Part shown: piece by piece, positions 10,282-22,431 of the stretch | Numbering within the stretch: position 1 is the first letter of the stretch | How the letters are laid out: every line of letters starts with the position of its first letter | Source: Plazaster borealis | Lineage: Eukaryota; Echinodermata; Asteroidea; Forcipulatida; Labidiasteridae | NCBI GenBank assembly: GCA_021014325.1 | Contig: CM037462.1 | Coordinates: 16,698,135-16,762,134 of the forward strand | Direction of reading: 5' to 3' | Length of the DNA stretch: 64,000 bases | Position numbers and translations under genes: made by a program | Notes under the pieces: model-generated | Databases searched by the model: none | What the model was told of the DNA's origin: nothing | What the model saw: the letters and a program-made list of their open reading frames with translations, nothing else

Positions 10282-11984
10282 TTAATCGCGCGCGTCACGC
10301 GCGTCACGTCACTAGAACTGCATAAACGTGTCTCAAGAAATTCAACGTATCCAACCTCGGTCCCAGGGGTGATCGATCTCGCCACGCCATTTTCCCCCAG
10401 CAACCCTTGACGAGGTATCTATACGGCATGCTGACCACCCACATGTAGCGAAGTTACAACGTATCGCACATGATTGTGCGTAGCAATACAAAATGGCAGA
10501 TCTCCCTTCTTATAACACTATGAATGGGTCTACACCATGCCATATACAATGTAATAATGCTCATTATAGGATGCTTTATAATTCCAGCCTCTTTTTGAAT
10601 ACATTAATTTGACTCATATATATGCAAATGAATTGGATTCAAAATGAAAGGTCTTTGACATCTCTGAGCCAACTTAAAATTGTACATGGCTAGAGTTTTG
10701 CATTTCCCCAAGCGATACTTGGAACACTATAAGAATCAATATTTTGTCAATTGCCCGAGTTGCTGCCCCGATGTTCCCATATCTGGTAATAAAGTCGTTC
10801 TCCTTATTGAGTATTAAAGCAGTAACTAATAAAGATGTCTTTTGTATTCAGTGACAGTTTCTTTATGTTGACTACCGGTTCAACATTTGAAATTTGAGCA
10901 CAGGAGAAACCATTGAGTTCTTAAAAGTGAAATGTTTACACAAGAGGCTTTTTAATGGGAGTCTTTAAGAACATTAAACTCAACTCTAAACTGTACTTAT
11001 GAAGCTGTTCTATTTCAATGATTTTGCACAAACGTTGACCAAATTTATGTAGTCTACACTTTCTTTATAGATATGAACGTAATTTCGTATGGAATTACTA
11101 AGTGTTGATGAGAGTATTTTTTGGTTAACATCTGTCAAGAAAGTATTATACACACGAATTTTGATTGACAAACCTACACATAGACCACTCCACTATGCGC
11201 TCGCAGTGTTTCCCTTCTCTCGATTTAATTTTCCTTCTCCATGTACCCCCCTAGAGGCAAGCTGACTTCATCAACATGAACTCTCAGATACTCGTCTTAT
11301 GAAGAGCTAGAAATGAGAGGCCACCGGCTTGATAATCAGCCCAACAAAATCATTTACGTCAATACAGCACGCGGGTGCCCTCAAGGTCTCTGGACACAAC
11401 TATGTAGAAGTAGGCTTGAGAACCCCCCCCCCAAAAAAAAAAAAATAAATAAATAAATAAAAAAACCTCCAAGGGTTTTCTTCACTTATCAGCAGGGGAA
11501 GCCGAGTGCCACATCACCGCAACAGTTTCTTCCTCCTGTCCGGAGCCCCCGGTCATGAAATCTTGTCCCCCTGTGAAAACAATTTGGCGGGATTAGTCCG
11601 GCTTTCTGTTGAGATGTACTTGTATCCAGGGTCCCGCTGACGAGCGGCGCCTGACTTTGTGATGAAGTGCGAAATACAGCTGCCATAACGCAGTTCTGGA
11701 GTAGGATATGAAGTTCATATTACAGCTATAGGGTCTACGGACCAGGGTATACAACCACTCAGTATAAGCGTCATTTTATACGATTTGAATAAACAAACTG
11801 TTATTTGAGGCTGACTAGGTGAACCTCTTAAACAACCCATGCTTTTAAATTTTGCGTTGATCGTGTGTAATGACTTTCATCTTGCGCTATTTAGTGTTTT
11901 AAACGAGTTTACCTTTGACGCCATAACCAAAAATGTCGTTATAGAAGAATCTTCCGAAATCGCTCGCTCGCGACACCGTGTGGT
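10282..11984. other. Intergenic, no gene recognised
   Basis: Contains a short GCGCGTCAC tandem at 10288-10313 and a C-run, A-run and (AAAT)n tract at 11427-11465. No coding region is supported. Confidence 0.5.
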
Positions 11985-12305
11985 GTGTCGCGGCCGAGCG
12001 GTCTACTGCATCGGACTCAAGTTCTAATGGTTGAATCATCGGAGTGTGGGTTCGATTCCCGGTCATGACACTTGTGTCCCTAAGTAAGACACTAAACCAT
12101 AATTGCTTCTCCTAACCCAGGTGTATAAGTGGGAACCTGAGAGGGCTGAGATGGTGTTGAATTAACCACTTAGCTCTAATTCAAGCATTGTTTCCAGGGA
12201 GTTGAGAAAGTTAGAGGAATTGCCCGATGAACAGGCTGGGATAATTATGTTGTAAAGCACCTTGATCTATCTATGTGCGCTATATAAGAACCAAATATTA
12301 TTTAT
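11985..12305 (+). repeat. tRNA-Leu(CAA)-derived SINE
   Basis: Positions 11985-12071 fold as a class II tRNA: GTGTCGCGGCCGAGCGG (A box), GGACTCAAGTTCT with anticodon CAA, and GGGTTCGATTCCC (B box). The body continues ACTTGTGTCCCTAAG and ends in GCGCTATATAAGAACC plus ATTATT. Head and tail recur at 19973, 42274 and 44279, and on the minus strand near 21270 and 44100. Confidence 0.8.
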
Positions 12306-13245
12306 GAAAACTTAGGTTTTGTCTATTTCTGATTTGTTTTGGCTTCCTTGCGAAAAGGTACGATGTCTATAATTAATGATATCATATTAAGTATACTATT
12401 CTGACGACTGACTGGCTATAGAAAGCACAAGGCTCAGCTGGCTAATTATAGAACGACCAGCTGGTCGCACCAATCATCAATTACAAGTTCTGAATTCCGT
12501 TCACTTCAATTGACCGTTAGGTTCTTTCTCACTGTATAGCTGGGAATCGACCTTACAAAAGAGTTCGACGCTAAAATAACAATAGTCTACGTATAAGAAA
12601 ACAGAAACTTGTACTATTGAAATCTAAACCACCGCAGTAAACGAACACTATGTGGTTACAGCGATGCCTTATAAAGCCAGGTCTTTCAGCGGTGCATACC
12701 TCCTATTCGATTTCATTGAACCCACCTTCATGTTGACACACAGATATCAGATGTCATTAAGGAATGACGTCTGGGGACAAGTCCCCTCCCTCATGACGCA
12801 TATAACGAACTCATTATATCGACGTTACCCTCTCACACACACACCTGTCTCCACCATGGGGCCCACTATGGGCTCAGGAGGTTAGGGTTTTTCTCACACA
12901 GTGCACACTGAACTTGTTGGCCTTATACAATTTTTATTAGCCGTTAGCACCCCGACTTTATATGAGGGATTATTGTAATAATGCATCACCAAGTCTTGTG
13001 GGAGCAGTAATATGAACACATCGATGTGTTCACTAAGGATTGTCATAGTGTAGGTCGTAATGCAGAGTGACACAACCGGACAAACATCAACACTCTGCAT
13101 TGATAACAATTCTGTAAAGAAACTGTGCTTACCAAATGTTTAGAAAATATCTTAATCGACTTAGACATTGCTACTTTTTGTCTTTAAAAAGACAGAGCTT
13201 TTCTTTTCAAGCATCAGGTTATTTTATGTTTTAAAAATGGATTGG
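12306..13245. other. Intergenic, no gene recognised
   Basis: A short CA tract lies at 12836-12844. Nothing else is identifiable. Confidence 0.45.
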
Positions 13246-13656
13246 TTAAAGGTATTAATACTATTATACAGGATTGGTATAGGATAAAAAACATAATTGT
13301 TTAATTTTAGTCTGAAAGCTTACTGATTATGAAGTTCACACTAGAAACATTTTTCTCTAAAATATTTCCCCCTGAAATGAAGTCATATTCGAGAAAACTA
13401 TATGAAAACCTTTAAAAAAATTGCAACAGCTGATTTTGGTTGTTTCAACCAAAATTAAGGACAGTGAAAATTAAGGACAGTGTGTTTACATGTTGAAAAT
13501 TGTGCATGTTTTTTCACTATTTTCTCCTGACCCACACAACTTATGATGCCCACTTTTCACAGGTTTGTTATTTCATTAATTATGGTTGATCACACAAAAC
13601 ATGAACACTGTCTGCGACTATTTTGTCAGCTCTACCAATCCTGTATAGTACCTAGT
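13246..13656. repeat. TTAAAGG MITE, family C
   Basis: Starts TTAAAGGTATTAATACTATT followed by ATACAGGATTGGTA; ends TACCAATCCTGTATAGTACC, an inverted match. The interior shares TCACAGGTTTGTTATTTCAT with family A. The right TTAA is mutated. Confidence 0.65.
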
Positions 13657-14689
13657 AAGTTTTTCTCCATAGTTATAATATGCTCAAAAGTTAACTCGTC
13701 TTTTTCGGCCTATATTGCCATATATCTCCTCTCCGTAACAAATTCGGAAAAGTTTTGAAAAATATCAAATAGGACGGTCGGCTTTTTATAATTTGTCTAT
13801 CAAACATTAGATCTGAATAGAGATATGCAATTTTCCCTTCACATATTGTGCATTATTTTTTCTACAAGGTTCTGTAGGGTTTGATAGCAGATTACCGTAT
13901 CCACACCGGGTATCAACGTGTACAACTATTCTCACTCGGATACAACTATTTCTCCCTACTCGAAACGAAATACGAAACTTTAACCTACAACGATTAAATT
14001 TTTTTCATTTGCCTTTAATACGTGATATCTGCCTCTACTCCTCAACCCGATAGTACGTTAGCTTGACGGAAAAGATAAGGAAATTAAATCAAGGGGGTTG
14101 TCAAGAGTATTGTAATTTCCGGCCCAGAAAACCTCGCCTCAATTCCGGCGTAAAATTTCCCCCTCTGCAATTTTTACTGTTGTTTTTTTGATTGAGCACT
14201 TTCTTCCAACCTATATTATAAGCCTCGTCTTAAGATTGTTTTAGTGGGCTAATTATGCACCTATGAGCAATTATCTAATCTGTTGTAGAGGTGTTTGTTA
14301 GCGCTCATAATCTTAACACCGGAGGACTAAAGTCTGTCAGGGGGAATCTTCTCATTGGGAGTGGGCCCCAGAGGCTGATTCGATGGGTGCTTTGTTGGCG
14401 TGCGGGGCCCCAATGACGTCCACCCGTGTAAAAACCGAATGTTTCCTGGGAGTCATCAAGTTCAGGAAGTTTGGTATAGTGTGCTCGCTACGGCTGATTT
14501 GGTCTATTCAGTTTGGGGTTGCGTTTTGGATCGACTTCGGAAGATCATTAAAGATGTTTGCCAGTGGCACCATTTTAACTTCGGGGGGCGGGGGTGAAAT
14601 GAACGAGGTTGCAAAAATGACGTGACGTCACAACGAGATTAACTTCAATAGTTTCTTTATTTCAACGTACCGAAGCCCCATTTAGACCT
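13657..14689. other. Intergenic, no gene recognised
   Basis: Only short open frames with no domain signal. Confidence 0.45.
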
Positions 14690-14820
14690 TTATTATGCAG
14701 TAATGTTTTGCAGTATTTCTATCTTGTGTTCTTGTTTTGGTTTATCTTATTTCATTGTCTTTTCTCCTGTCGTTGTGTATGTATTTTTGGCATGTTCTTG
14801 CTGTATTTTTATCCGAATAA

Positions 14821-14853
<33 letters not shown>
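14690..14853 (+). repeat. Probable LINE 3' end with (AATC)n tail
   Basis: T-rich sequence runs into AATAAATTC and then about eight AATC repeats, the form expected for the 3' end of a truncated non-LTR retrotransposon. No reverse transcriptase is attached. Confidence 0.45.
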
Positions 14854-14854
<1 letters not shown>

Positions 14855-14924
14855 GTTGTGCTCATTTTTGTGTCAGTTACCCTGCATACAACAGTGACAG
14901 TGGCAGTTCTAATTATCGCATCAT

Positions 14925-15025
14925 GAAAGAAACCAGACTATCTTTTCCTTCCAGCCTCGGTTTGGTTACATTGGGTCGAATAGAAGAAAAGCAAGATGGC
15001 CGCACGGTGATAAAGGTCAATAGCC
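14925..15025 (+). repeat. Dispersed repeat with CAGCCTCGGTTTGGTTACAT
   Basis: The block AGACTATC.. CAGCCTCGGTTTGG.. AAGATGGCCGCAC recurs near 26045-26120 and, reversed, near 22560, 61555, 62140 and 63045. Confidence 0.6.
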
Positions 15026-15852
15026 GACGAGCTTACAATCACGGCAGTCATCTTTTATGTCTTGTTCCAGAGAGAGGTATTTCTGCTATGTCTTTCAGTA
15101 CAGTGAGAGTTACCTAAAATTGACTCGTGCCCGGAGTGGAGATTGACGCATCCTGCGCGCGCTTCAACAAGCGCGCATTTTCCGCGCCTTGGAATCGTTG
15201 CACTGCAGGAGAAAGTTTCTCTGAAAATGCCTCACCCCCCCCCCCAACCGTGTGGGTATGCCTTGAGTATTACAACATGCATTTTATTCATTGAATGGCG
15301 ATACCATTGTCTTTTGACTGAGCGATATTGTTGGTGTGCGTGGCGCGAAACATGAATGCTTAAAACTCTGCATGATGCCATCGGACTGTGGTCAATAGTC
15401 CGTTTTTAATTAAATAATCAGTACTCAGCCATTTTGGGGTTTTTTAATCTTAAAAAAATCAACATTCCCCATCTACACCTAGCTAAATAGCATGGTAAAT
15501 GTCTTGTTACCATCCGGGGTCTTTTTCATAAAAAATAAAAATCCATCAATGACCAGCTCTCCCGGAATTCCCATAAGAATTGTACATCAGTTACTTGACT
15601 TTGGGGTAAATAGCCACTACTGGGTGAAATGCACCATAGTTTCCAGATGGCTTTTTCTGTATACTTGTACAATAGCTGTAAGCAGTGACCTGGTTGTTTA
15701 TTTGGATGAATTGAGTAGGGTCCATATCTAATGGTTTGGGCCATTTGAAAGTGATTGGGTTCTCCACAAAAATGAATTACACGCTTATACAAACGGACAG
15801 TAGCCTATGTCCGATGGCGTAAGCGTGTGATTTTTGTTGATGGTGTCACGCA
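15026..15852. other. Intergenic, no gene recognised
   Basis: A small GCGCGC..GCGCGC hairpin is at 15157-15177. No supported gene. Confidence 0.45.
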
Positions 15853-16218
15853 GTGAGGGATTGTATACGTTTAGTAATTGGAACCCACTGTTTGTTTCAA
15901 TTCTAGTTAATTGTAGATGTATACAATAAAACCAACCTGTGAAAAGGTTGTAGCGTTTTTGAGATATTGCCGAAAACCCGGAGCGGTTATGTCCACGCAG
16001 GAAGAATCATCTGCAATTGGAATACACAATCTGAGAAACGTTACTGCAGTTAACTGCAACATTTTTGGGGGATAAACATTGATATTTTTTCCAGTACTTC
16101 GAAGTGAAAAGTTTCTCAAAATGCATTATACTAACCAAAGCTGCTGTACTTCTTACCAAGTAATTTTTTATTGCCATTAATATTCAGAGTCATTACCAAT
16201 CGTATACAGACCCTTTAA
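15853..16218 (-). repeat. T2-like MITE, family B
   Basis: Reverse-oriented copy: GGGATTGTATACG at the left and ACAGACCCTTTAA at the right, with the family B core CGGTTATGTCCACGCAGGAA. The left TTAA is lost. Confidence 0.8.
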
Positions 16219-16312
16219 AACATTAAGTGGCTTGGGAATGCATGCCCAAGCATGGGTACAACACTGTCAACGAAAAGTGACGGCTTGTTGAAACATTTAA
16301 GACAACTATGGG

Positions 16313-16828
16313 CAAGTTCGGTTGGCTGACTAGAGTCGACTAGACTTAACCATGCCCCAGAGGCGTATTTTGTTTTACACCGCAGCGAGGGGTTTGTACC
16401 GTAACACTGTCAATTCCGTCTTGAGATAGGGGAATACGTCTAACCCTAAACCCTAACCCTAACCCTCACCCTAACCCTCACCCTAACCCTCACCCTCACC
16501 CTAACCCTAACCCTAACCCTAACCCTCACCCTCACCCTTACCCTGACCCTAACCCTAACCCTGACCCTAACTCTAACTCTAACCCTAACCCTAACCCTAA
16601 CCCTAAACCTAACCCTTAATAGGCATAAATGTTTGTAGTCTCATCTCAAGACAGGAATTGGCAGTATTGCAGTACAAAACCCGTCGCTGCTATGTAAAAA
16701 AGAAGAAGATGCGCCCCGGAGCTAGGTTGATCCAGTTGAACTAGCCATGTTCAACCACGCAGCGTTCGAGTGACATCTAGATCGACTATGGTTAAGTCTA
16801 GTCGACTCTAGTCAGCCAACCGAATTTG
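16313..16828. mobile_element. Inverted-repeat element with telomeric core
   Basis: TTCGGTTGGCTGACTAGAG at 16317 is mirrored by CTCTAGTCAGCCAACCGAA ending at 16824. Symmetry continues inward (AGTCGACTAGACTTAACCAT; then GCAGCGA..GGGTTTGTAC; then CAATTCC.GTCTTGAGAT) up to the telomeric tract. The right arm carries about 65 bp that the left lacks. CTATG flanks both sides loosely and may be a target duplication. No coding capacity. Confidence 0.8.
16441..16618. repeat. Interstitial telomeric repeat (CCCTAA)n
   Basis: About 178 bp of CCCTAA hexamers with CCCTCA, CCCTGA, CCCTTA and CTCTAA variants, the metazoan TTAGGG telomere motif. It sits exactly at the centre of the inverted-repeat element. Confidence 0.95.
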
Positions 16829-17238
16829 CTCTATGTGTGAGCACTTGGCCGTAAAAGACAGTTTTCTTTTTCATTCATTAAATTGTCTTTATTTTATTGT
16901 ATAGAACTTGATATCTAATTGCTGACATAAAAGCGAATGCGTGTCCCGTGTGAAATAAAAATGAATTGTCATTGTATGTTATTTCGCCAAATGTTGCCAC
17001 ATTTTAAAAGGAGGCCATTGTGAGCGACATTCGTAATGGGGTTAATTGGACAGGAAATCAATTTCCGCGGGCGGAATTTTCTCCATTTGTGGGCATTAAT
17101 TGCGATTGAAATAAGCCATTTACAAAGTGTCGTATAGTTATATGGGGTAAAATGACATCGTTCCGGCAACTGTCCAATCTGTATACATTGCAAAGTGGGG
17201 GATTGTTTTCCTATACTCACACACTTCAGACCGATGCC
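16829..17238. other. Intergenic, no gene recognised
   Basis: No supported feature. Confidence 0.4.
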
Positions 17239-17611
17239 GTAAAGGTACTGGACACGTGTTTGGTAATTGTCAAAGACCAGTGTATCCCAACATATGCATA
17301 CAGTAACAGACCTGTGACAATTTTCGCTCAATTGGTCATCGAAGTTGCAAGAAAAATTTTATAATTAAAGAAAAAACACCCCTGTTGCACAAATTTGCGC
17401 GCTTTCAGATGCCTGAAAAAGGCTGAAGTCTTTTTAAGATTCAAATATTTTAGAGAGAAATTACCTCTTTCTCAAAAACTACGTTACTTCAGAGGGAGTC
17501 GTTTCTCACAATGTTTTATACTATCAACAGCTCTCTGTTGCTCGTTACCAAGTGAGTTTTTTATGCTAATATATATTTTGAGTAATTACCAAAAGTGTCC
17601 AGTGCCTTTAA
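17239..17611 (+). repeat. T2-like MITE, family A
   Basis: GTAAAGGTACTGGACACG to CAGTGCCTTTAA, with the family A core GTGTATCCCAACATATGCAT. The left TTAA is mutated to GTAA. Confidence 0.8.
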
Positions 17612-19212
17612 ACGCAAACACTCACAGTGTATCTACAATGTAATTGCAAATAAGGAATGGATACCCCTACAAAATAATGTGGTTGATATATGATAAGCAT
17701 TATGAAAATGGAACAGCTGGTGCGCTCTTCTAATAAAAGCAATATTTAAAGTTTAATTTGAAACAAATTGAGGAAAGGAAAATGTATAGATTTTGTTTTA
17801 TTACTGCTTTTAAGTTGTTAGTGTATGCTGACAAAAGTACAGTTCCCCCTCTCAGTGTTGGCAGGTCTTTCATAACTGCGCTCTTATCGTTCTATCCAAT
17901 GTTTACACGAAGTGTTCACATTAATTTTGATCTCTAATGTACACCTATTCCCAAGAGGTGTTTACGCAAAGCCGTTTTTAGTAAACCGGGGGCCTCACAA
18001 CCGACTTCACTCTGTCCGGACAAAAATATTATTGAATCAAAAATATATTTCAACCGCGCTGCCATTTTGTTATTTTAAGGCCACGTGCCCAATGCCATGA
18101 GATATTGGTATCCCCTGGGTGAGCTCAACACATTCACATGAAATGTGCTCTAAAAGCCTTCTGTACTGTTGCACCTCGTCACTCAAGCGTGTACGTAATC
18201 CAGTTTGCCTGCTCAAATCGAAGGAAATGACAAAATGAGTATAGTGCACCCTCGCCAGCGAGCTGTCCCCGCTTATTAAGTAGAGATTTGGTTCCTTTTT
18301 TTCCAATCCCCTTTGGCTAACGGATAATGAGATAGAATAATCACAATGAGGTGAGATTGATATGGCCCGCAGGCACCAAACCCAGTCTGTAAAAACGAGA
18401 CCCGCTAACAGTTATTGACACATGGTATCAAAGTTTGGACAAGGTAGCCGCTGAGACTACAACACCCTACAAGCCAAAATGCAATTTCATTACAGAAAAT
18501 TAGGGAAAGTTAGCTGGTATGGGCGGCAGGCAGTCTTTAAAATGGCGTTATAACAATGTCGCCATAGCATTAGGGGCCCGACAGAATAGTCAATGTTAAC
18601 AAATTTCAATTTGTTTTTGAAATTGTTTTGAATATCGCACGAACACTTTCAAGATTATAATCATGTTTTAATATTATTGTAAAAGCCTTGATACCTTTCC
18701 CATCTTTTTCTGTAAAGTTATAATGTAAATTATTCTGCACATGAAATTCCTTTATCGGATTGTTGGCAGATTATTGAGAAATAAAATAACAATTATATTT
18801 GTGTATATTTGCGTCTTTCTTAAAAGTGCTCGGCTCATCAGGCGTGCGATTAGTACATTCCGAGTTTCAAATGAGTTGGATCATCAGTATGTAACATTTT
18901 GTGAATTATTCTCAGTATGTATACACATAGCTTTCTTTCCATCGACTGCTTTGCCAGGTATATCATCACTTGTTCTTTTTCATATATACATAATATTTTC
19001 ATTTTAGTTAATTAAGCGTTGTTGTTGTTTGTAAGTTGTTTTTGTTCCTATTCGTACGTCCTCTGTTTGTCCGTTTTTTCTTGTCTCTGTCTGTCCACAG
19101 GCTGATTACTACAAGCCTCGGTTTATCAAATCGGCCTCCATACTGTTCCTTTTCTTTGACTGCATAAACCTTAAACTTCTCTGTTCGCTTTTACATTGTA
19201 TATGTAGTCTGT
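17612..19212. other. Intergenic, no gene recognised
   Basis: No identifiable repeat or gene. Confidence 0.45.
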
Positions 19213-19270
19213 AATGCTGTGTTTTTGACACTATGGCAATAAATGTGAATTTAATTTGAATTTGAATCTT
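19213..19270 (+). repeat. Possible LINE tail (GAATTT)n
   Basis: GGCAATAAATGTGAATTTAA followed by TTTGAATTTGAATC resembles the 3' tails of non-LTR retrotransposons. Confidence 0.35.
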
Positions 19271-19972
19271 GAATAAACGATACCATAGCCACTCAAACAG
19301 GCAACATCGCCGGTACTGACTTCGTATTTCTCGTAGTAAGGCACCTAGCAATTTTTTTATATTTTTTTTAAAAGAAAATCCTAAAAATGCATATGCCTAT
19401 AACGACGCGTCCATGCGTTGTCGGCACAGCAGTCCAAAGAGAAATGAATCATCCGGAACGAATTTTGACCAATACTCCCTCGAGTGGAAATGTCTGCAAG
19501 TGTATATATATATAGTCAATAATGGCGGGAAGACGTCACCAAAATTACCTTTTTAACAGTCCGGCCTCCTCCCCGTATTATGTCCACACTAATTATTACG
19601 CTGGCAACTTTGTCGGATTCGTTAACGATTCGAGACTTGTTTGGAAGCTCCCGTGCATTTCCCAGCACAGGTGTGTATACTTAACCCCTGGGGAGAAGGT
19701 TGTATTAACTAGAAAATGAATTGACCGGAAACAGGTCAAATATTGTATCAGATGCAAGAGCCATTACTAATTGCATGTCAAATATGATATCACTTTTAAG
19801 TTTAGTTGCTCCTATATTATTTAGTCATCCCTCTTGAATTATTGAATCCTTTCGTAAAGGATGAAAACACAAGATCCAAACGAAAATGTAACAAATGATT
19901 AATGATGAACTGTATATGAACCTTTGTCATATGAGGATTTTAATTTTGTAATAAAAATTGTATATTTGGCGT
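19271..19972. other. Intergenic, no gene recognised
   Basis: A short (TA)n run is at 19504-19513. Nothing else. Confidence 0.4.
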
Positions 19973-20735
19973 GTCGTGGCCGAGCGGATAAGAGCACCGC
20001 ACTCAAGCTCTGGTGTTTCTGAACAGCAGAGTGTGGGTTCGAGTCCCTATCGTGATACGTGTGTCCTTAAAGGCACTGAACACGTTTGGAAATTGTCAAA
20101 GACCAGTGTTCTCACTTGGTGTATCCCAACATATGCAGAAAATAACAAACCTGCAGGTGAACATTTGGGCTCAATTGGTCATCGAAGTTGCAAGAAAATG
20201 ATAAAAGAAAAAACATCCTTGTTGTTAAAATTTGTGTGCTTTAAGATAGGAATAAAAACTTCTTGCAAGAAGTTTTTATTTTTTTAGTGAGAAATTACCT
20301 CTTTCTCAAAAGCTACGTTACTTCAGAGGGAGTCGTTTCCTACAATGTTTTATACTATCAACAGCTCTCCGTTGCTTGTTACCAAGTAAGTTGTTATGCT
20401 AATATTTGTTTTGAGTCATTACCAAACGTGTACGATACCTTTAAGCAAGACACTTTTATTGCTGCGTCCTGAATGAGACGTTAAGCCGCTGGTCCCGTGA
20501 GTTGTGTAATGCACGTAAAAGAACTTATTGAAAAGAGAGGGGGGTTTGCCCCGGTGTTCCTGGTTTGATCGGTAGCATATTGCACCATTACATGGTGCTA
20601 TTTAAAGAAATTGTCTCATACTTCAAAAACGTAGCTCCACATTACCTTGCAGGAAAATAATAAATGTTGAAGCGCCTTGAGCGTCACTGAATGACGGATA
20701 TGTGCGCTATATAAGAAGCCACTATTATTATTAAT
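19973..20735 (+). repeat. tRNA-Leu(CAA)-derived SINE split by a MITE
   Basis: Head GTGTCGTGGCCGAGCGG, CACTCAAGCTCTGG (anticodon CAA) and GGGTTCGAGTCCC at 19973-20058. After GTGTCCTTAA a family A MITE intervenes; the SINE resumes at GCAAGACACTTTTATTGC and ends GCGCTATATAAGAAGCC plus ATTATT. Confidence 0.85.
20067..20444 (+). repeat. T2-like MITE, family A, inserted in a SINE
   Basis: TTAA at 20067-20070 and 20441-20444 bracket the element. The SINE at 42274 has the same site with a single TTAA (GTGTCCTTAAGCAAGACAC at 42364-42382), which demonstrates that the TTAA was duplicated on insertion. Confidence 0.92.
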
Positions 20736-20889
20736 TTATTCCATATTGAATCAGTCATTAATTTCAAAACGAGACTGAAGGGCAAAATAGTCAGTGACCC
20801 CTCAGTATTTCTTGATACACGAAGGACCTAAACTTGACAAAAATGATGGATGCTTGGTAAAGGTCTACAGCTGAAACTCATAACGGTGC

Positions 20890-21620
20890 CCCCACTTTGT
20901 GTATCCCAACATGCATAAAATAACAAACCTGTAAATAAATAAATAAAATAAATAACAAGTTCTTTCAAAGCGCATTTTACAATAAACGTATCAGTGCGCT
21001 TTACATTAGTGCCCTGGTCATTGGGCCAATAACATTCCTTTAATCTTTCTCAGCTCCCTGGGCTGCCGTGGCGCTCCGAGGGCTTTTTTCAAACACAATA
21101 TCAACCTCTACCCTCGCAGGTACCCATTTATACCCCTGGGTGAAGAGAAGCAATTATAGTTAAGTGTCTTGCTCAAGGACACAAGTGTCATGACCGGGAT
21201 TCGAACCCACACCCTGATGACTTAACCACCAGAACTTGAATTCGATGCTCTTAACCGCTCGGCCACAACACCCGTAAAAAGCTGGGCTCAATTGGTCACC
21301 GAAGTTGCAAGAAAATAATGAAAGAAAAATACAACCCTTGTTTACAATTTAATGTGTGTGCTTTTAGATGCCTGAAAAGGGCTTCAGGCCTGAAGTCTTT
21401 TTCAGATTCAAATATTTTAGTGAGAAAATTACCTCTTTCTCAAAAACGACGTTCTTCAGAGGGAGTCAGATGCCTTAAAAATGAAAGGCTTTATGCCTGA
21501 AACCTTTCTCATATTCAAATTTTGAGGTGGAAAATTGTCTCTTTCTATACAACTATCTTCAAAGGGGATCGTTTCTAACAGCTCCCGGTGCTCTTTACAC
21601 CATGTAAATGTTTATGGTCC
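20890..21620 (+). repeat. Degenerate family A MITE interrupted by a SINE
   Basis: GTGTATCCCAACATGCATAA.. ACAAACCTGTAAA at the left resumes at 21276 with GGGCTCAATTGGTCACCGAA. It extends to about 21620 with duplicated and diverged interior (GAAAAGGGCTTCAGGCCTGA) and no intact right end. Confidence 0.65.
20938..21275 (-). repeat. tRNA-Leu(CAA)-derived SINE inside a MITE
   Basis: On the minus strand: GTTGTGGCCGAGCGGTTAAG, GAATTCAAGTTCTGG (CAA) and GGGTTCGAATCCCGGTCATG. The tail is (AAAT)n at 20938-20956. GTAAA on both sides may be the target duplication. Confidence 0.8.
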
Positions 21621-22113
21621 TTAACTTGTGGTGTAATATAAACAGTTTGATTATACGCTACAAACAGAGGAACACGAAGTAACACACGGTTGCCGGTAGT
21701 TGACGTTCATTTGCTCTCATCAGGAGGCTCTCACGTGACCTACTCTCTAACTTTCACACGGTATCTATTGTAAAAAACCGAGACTACTTGTCACAGCAAG
21801 TATAACCGTATTAGGCATTGTTTCACACATCATTAAGAATACATTTGAATATTTAAACAAAACAACAATATGTTTGGATAGTTTTTACAAAGTATACTTA
21901 GGGAGAAGTTGTCCCATATTTGGGCATGGTTGACCAGTGTCCGGTGCTCCCTGTCATTACAGTGGAATGTGTAAGGTGTAAGGAATGGAATTCTAAGACC
22001 CACACACACTTGGCACTATTGTCCTGAGTAAGAACAATGAGACTACTACTATATTACTGAAAGCATGGAGGTCTACTGACATTTCTACAATCTTAGATAC
22101 TAATATTTATATT
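21621..22113. other. Intergenic, no gene recognised
   Basis: No supported feature. Confidence 0.4.
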
Positions 22114-22431
22114 TTAAAGGCAGTATATACTTTGGTAAATGTCAAAGACAGTATCCTTACTTGGTGTATCTCAACATAGACATGAAACAACAAACCTGTG
22201 AAAGGACCAGAAAAAAGTGGGGAAAAACCTTAAGTGTTTTCACTGTTTTCAAACATCGAGCTTTTGACTCATGAGATCAAAACTAGTTGTTTCACTCATT
22301 TCTCAAAAACCATAGCATTTAAAGCAAAAATATTTCAAAGGGAGTTTCCCATTATAACCATCTTTATAGTTATGTGTCAATCTGTGAACTTTTATATTTT
22401 TACTCTTTTTAATGTTACAAACACCCTTTAA
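22114..22431 (+). repeat. TTAAAGG MITE, family D
   Basis: TTAAAGGCAGTATATACTTT to ACAAACACCCTTTAA, with GTGTATCTCAACATAGACAT as in family A but a different interior (CTCATTTCTCAAAAACCATA). The same subfamily recurs at 59459-59784. Confidence 0.75.

Noticed and set aside
11985..12071. Genuine tRNA-Leu gene
   Set aside because: It is followed by a repeated SINE body and tail and recurs at several places.
16441..16618. True chromosome end
   Set aside because: Sequence continues on both sides, the tract is degenerate, and it is centred in an inverted-repeat element.
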